Below, piece after piece: positions 19,943-22,595 of a DNA stretch of 22,595 nt. Each line of letters opens with the position of its first letter. The first letter of the stretch is position 1. The notes beneath the pieces are model-generated. The model ran no database searches. It had not been told where the DNA came from and saw nothing but the letters and a program-made list of their open reading frames with translations. The stretch lies in IMG/VR virus record IMGVR_UViG_3300006735_000289, positions 1 to 22,595 of that record, one strand, 5' to 3'. Both the position numbers and the translations under genes were made by a program. This stretch comes from a virus.

Positions 19943-20374
19943 ATGATTATATTAACTACATCAGCAACTGCCCAAGCATTGTCAGTTATTCCTAGAGAAT
20001 ATACTGATGCTTTTAGTGTATCTATTCGTGATGACAGTACAAATGTTATTAAATATTATGATATTACTAGTGCTGTAACTTCAGGAAATTATCTTAACTT
20101 TAATCTAACATTTAATCCTATCTTAGTAGAAAATCACTTCTATGATTTAAGATTATACATAGATTACAATTATTGGAATACTAATTATAGTTTTTGGAAT
20201 ATATCAGACCAAATTTGGAATGTGGAAACTGAAGAAGTAGATGATATTTACAAAGATAGAGTATTCTGTACAGACCAAGATGTAGATCAATTAAATAAGA
20301 ATGACCATTACGAAATAAATAAAGGTCAATATATAACATACGATGGGTATGATAATACATACATAGTAATATGA
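19943..20374 (+). CDS. Conserved virion-region protein (143 aa), function unknown
   Basis: Starts 4 bases after the late promoter box. The N-terminal two thirds are beta-rich (FSVSIRDDSTNVIKYYDI; LNFNLTFNP; HFYDLRLYIDYNYWN), like a small structural beta-sandwich. The end reads YKDRVFCTDQDVDQLNKNDHYEINKGQYITYDGYDN, a pattern that I recall from a conserved protein adjoining portals in flavobacterial phages. It shares ATGA with the portal gene. Likely a virion or head-assembly component; nothing in it indicates an enzyme. Confidence 0.62.
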   Translation: MIILTTSATAQALSVIPREYTDAFSVSIRDDSTNVIKYYDITSAVTSGNYLNFNLTFNPILVENHFYDLRLYIDYNYWNTNYSFWNISDQIWNVETEEVDDIYKDRVFCTDQDVDQLNKNDHYEINKGQYITYDGYDNTYIVI

Positions 20375-22497
20375 AAAAAATAAGATTAAGAAATGCTAAG
20401 GGTCAATTTAAAAAGGCTTCAAAAGTATCAGAATTTGGTTTTGTAAATTTAAGCACTTACACAAGTCCAGAAATTAAAGAAGTAAATGGTAAAAATTGGA
20501 TTGAATATGGAGCAGATAATAACTATTTTCAGTATTTAATTGACAGATATAATGGAAGTCCTACAAATAATGCAGCAATTAATGGCATAAGTCAAGCTAT
20601 TTATGGTAAAGGACTAAATGCTACTAATGGTAACAAAAAACCAAATGAATATGCACAAATGATTTCTTTATTTAAAAAAGAAGTTGTTAGAAAATTGTGT
20701 TATGATCTTAAATTAATGGGTCAATGTGCCATTCAAGTCATATATACTAAAGACAGAAAAAAAATAGCACAATTAGCACATATGCCAATAGAAACTTTAA
20801 GGGCAGAAAAATGCAATGATGAAGGTGATGTACCTGCATATTACTATTTTAAAGATTGGGCAAATATAAAAAGAAGTGATATTCCACTAAGAATACCTGC
20901 TTTTGGTATGTCTAAGGAAAATATAGAGATATATTACATTAAACCTTATAAGTCTGGTTTTTATTACTATTCACCTGTGGACTATCAAGGTGGTTTACAA
21001 TATGCAGAATTAGAAGAAGAAGTATCTAATTATCATTTGAATAACATTATGAATGGTTTAGCACCATCAATGCTTATAAATTTTAATAATGGTACACCAA
21101 ATCAGGAAGAACGTAAATTAATAGAAACAAAGATTGCACAAAAGTTTTCAGGAACAAGTAATGCAGGTAAATTTATTCTTGCTTTCAATGACAACAAGGA
21201 TAGTCAAGCAGAAATAACACCAGTTCAATTATCTGATGCACACAATCAGTATCAATTTCTTTCAGAAGAAGCTACAAAAAAAATAATGGTAGCACACAGA
21301 GTAGTTAGTCCTATGTTATTAGGTATAAAAGACAGTTCTGGTTTAGGTAATAATGCAGATGAAATAAAAACTGCTTCATTACTTATGGATAATACTGTTA
21401 TTAGACCTTTTCAGGAACTTTTAATAGATTCCTTTGACCAAATACTAGCATACAATGATATTGCTTTAAACCTTTACTTTACGACCTTACAGCCACTAGA
21501 ATTTACTGAGGTTGATAGTTCAATACAAGACAAGGAAGATATTGAAGAAGAAACTGGCTATGAATTTAATAAGGTAGAACTTAAAATGATTGATGGTCAA
21601 AAGGCTTATGACACAATAGAAGAAGCTGTAAAGGTAGCAGAAGAAAAGGGATGTAGTGGCTATCACGAACACGAAGTAGAAGGTGTTGTTTATTATATGC
21701 CTTGTGAAAGTCATACAGAACTTAAAGCACCTTGTTGGGATGGATATGAGCAGATAGGAACTAAAATGAAAAATGGAAAAAAAGTTCCTAATTGTGTTCC
21801 ATTGTCTGAAATGAAATTGACAGAAGAAAATGAATTACAAGAACTAACAGACCAATTATCAGAATATGGACAGGATGAAGCTGATCTTTTAGAAAATTAT
21901 GAATTAATTGATGTTTCTGAAGTTGATTATGAAAATGATGATTTACAAGATGAATTAATCAAAGAATTAAATGAAGAAAAACCAAAACAATCTACACTTA
22001 GTAAAATAGTAAATTTAGTAAGAACAGGACAGGCATTTCCTAACAGAAAATCTGCACAAGATGGAGTTACTAAACAAACAGGATTACAAAAATTTATGGT
22101 TAGATACCAATACGCACCATTAAAAGTAGATAATGATGGTAGAAAGTTTTGTAAAGCAATGGTTAGAGCCAAAAGAATATACAGAAAAGAAGACATCATT
22201 AAAATGGGTAAACAACCTGTTAATCCAGGATTTGGTGTTAAGGGTGCTGCAACTTATTCAATATGGTTATATAAAGGTGGTGCAAGATGCCAACACAAAT
22301 GGTTTAGAAAAACATATATGCTGACTTTAGATGGAGATAAATCTTTAGTTACAACTACTAAAGCAAAGTCATTAGGGTTTAAATTTCCTGTAAATGACCA
22401 ATTAGTACCAGTTGCACCAAAAGATATGAAATACAAAGGTTACACAAAGGCATATTGGGATAAAATGGGTTTTGGTAAAAAGAAAAAAAAGAAATAA
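20371..22497 (+). CDS. Portal protein with long C-terminal extension
   Basis: 708 residues. Residues about 20-380 look like a portal: WIEYGADNNYFQYLIDRYNGSPTNNAAINGISQAIYGKGL near the start, LKLMGQCAIQVIY, then SGTSNAGKFILAFN, ITPVQLSDAHNQYQFLSEEATKKIMVAHRVVSPMLLGIK and the closing DNTVIRPFQELLIDSFDQIL. Residues 400-708 are extra: a Cys/His module (C428, H432, H434, C445, H448), a GYEQIGTKMKNGKKVPNCVP segment (458-477), an acidic stretch (485-535), a C-terminal domain with NPGFGVKGAATYSIWLYKGG and C640-x-H642, and a Lys-rich end. The portal forms the DNA entry ring at the capsid vertex. The gene starts ATGA over its neighbour. Confidence 0.85.
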   Translation: MKKIRLRNAKGQFKKASKVSEFGFVNLSTYTSPEIKEVNGKNWIEYGADNNYFQYLIDRYNGSPTNNAAINGISQAIYGKGLNATNGNKKPNEYAQMISLFKKEVVRKLCYDLKLMGQCAIQVIYTKDRKKIAQLAHMPIETLRAEKCNDEGDVPAYYYFKDWANIKRSDIPLRIPAFGMSKENIEIYYIKPYKSGFYYYSPVDYQGGLQYAELEEEVSNYHLNNIMNGLAPSMLINFNNGTPNQEERKLIETKIAQKFSGTSNAGKFILAFNDNKDSQAEITPVQLSDAHNQYQFLSEEATKKIMVAHRVVSPMLLGIKDSSGLGNNADEIKTASLLMDNTVIRPFQELLIDSFDQILAYNDIALNLYFTTLQPLEFTEVDSSIQDKEDIEEETGYEFNKVELKMIDGQKAYDTIEEAVKVAEEKGCSGYHEHEVEGVVYYMPCESHTELKAPCWDGYEQIGTKMKNGKKVPNCVPLSEMKLTEENELQELTDQLSEYGQDEADLLENYELIDVSEVDYENDDLQDELIKELNEEKPKQSTLSKIVNLVRTGQAFPNRKSAQDGVTKQTGLQKFMVRYQYAPLKVDNDGRKFCKAMVRAKRIYRKEDIIKMGKQPVNPGFGVKGAATYSIWLYKGGARCQHKWFRKTYMLTLDGDKSLVTTTKAKSLGFKFPVNDQLVPVAPKDMKYKGYTKAYWDKMGFGKKKKKK

Positions 22498-22500
22498 ACT

Positions 22501-22595
22501 ATGGCAACAACACTTTTTATAAATCGTACTGATTTAATAAGAAATTCTATAATGGATGGGAATGTCGATACTGACAAGTTTATCCAGTTTATAAA
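22501..22595 (+). CDS. Head-tail connector/adaptor protein, N-terminus only
   Basis: ATG 22501 follows the portal stop by 3 bases; the ORF runs off the window. The visible 31 residues (TLFINRTDLIRNS, GNVDTDKFIQFIK) match the opening of DUF6712-type head-tail connector proteins of Bacteroidota phages, which normally lie directly after portal or capsid genes. Only the first helix-turn is available, so identity is provisional. Confidence 0.6.
   Translation, partial: MATTLFINRTDLIRNSIMDGNVDTDKFIQFI

Noticed and set aside
22133-22324. Alternate-frame + strand ORF (63 aa) within the portal gene
   Set aside because: It lies inside conserved portal coding sequence and has no coupling or promoter of its own.

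Overview
The window is a densely packed, single-strand segment of a tailed double-stranded DNA phage genome, or a prophage of one. All genes read on the + strand. The DNA is very A+T-rich, start codons lack Shine-Dalgarno sequences and have A-rich leaders, and two early promoters match the Bacteroidota housekeeping consensus (TTG, 19 bases, TATATTTG). Many proteins resemble families I know from phages of Flavobacteriia. I therefore infer a siphovirus of a (probably aquatic) Bacteroidota host. The 641-residue tape measure predicts a tail of roughly 95 nm. No integrase, lysis gene, tRNA or CRISPR array is visible, so lifestyle cannot be decided here.

Bases 1-6461 form the early/middle region: the end of a NinG-like recombination gene, then after a terminator and a host-type promoter an ERF annealing protein, an SSB-like protein, a RepA-like ATPase, a sigma-factor-like protein, two PD-(D/E)XK nucleases, several tiny ORFs (some membrane-spanning), a 5'-3' exonuclease, a DnaA-domain-IV-like protein and a dATP/dGTP diphosphohydrolase-family protein. 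Together these suggest phage-encoded replication, annealing-type recombination and transcriptional switching.

Bases 6470-22595 are late. The order is unusual: terS, terL, two small genes, a tail-chaperone gene with a probable -1 frameshift, tail terminator, tail completion, two large tail-tip/baseplate-like genes and the tape measure. Only then comes the head module: XkdF-like protease, coiled-coil protein, Cys-rich protein, scaffold, major capsid, tail-tube-like protein, unknown protein, portal, and the start of a head-tail connector. The portal thus lies about 12 kb downstream of the terminase.

The most interesting finding is regulatory. Five late units are each preceded by the same two-part motif: T(A/G)(C/T)AAA(A/T)(C/T)(C/T), exactly 12 bases, then CGTTATATA. 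In four of the five the motif ends 3-6 bases before the ATG, which predicts essentially leaderless mRNAs. The motif is unlike the host-type promoters, and the encoded sigma-like protein is the obvious candidate to read it. Two host-type promoters share a dyad overlapping their -33 element, a possible operator. A second strong finding is a T10 slippery run in the tail-chaperone gene. It opens a -1 frame ending in an ATGA overlap with the next gene, with about 56 codons of dual coding.
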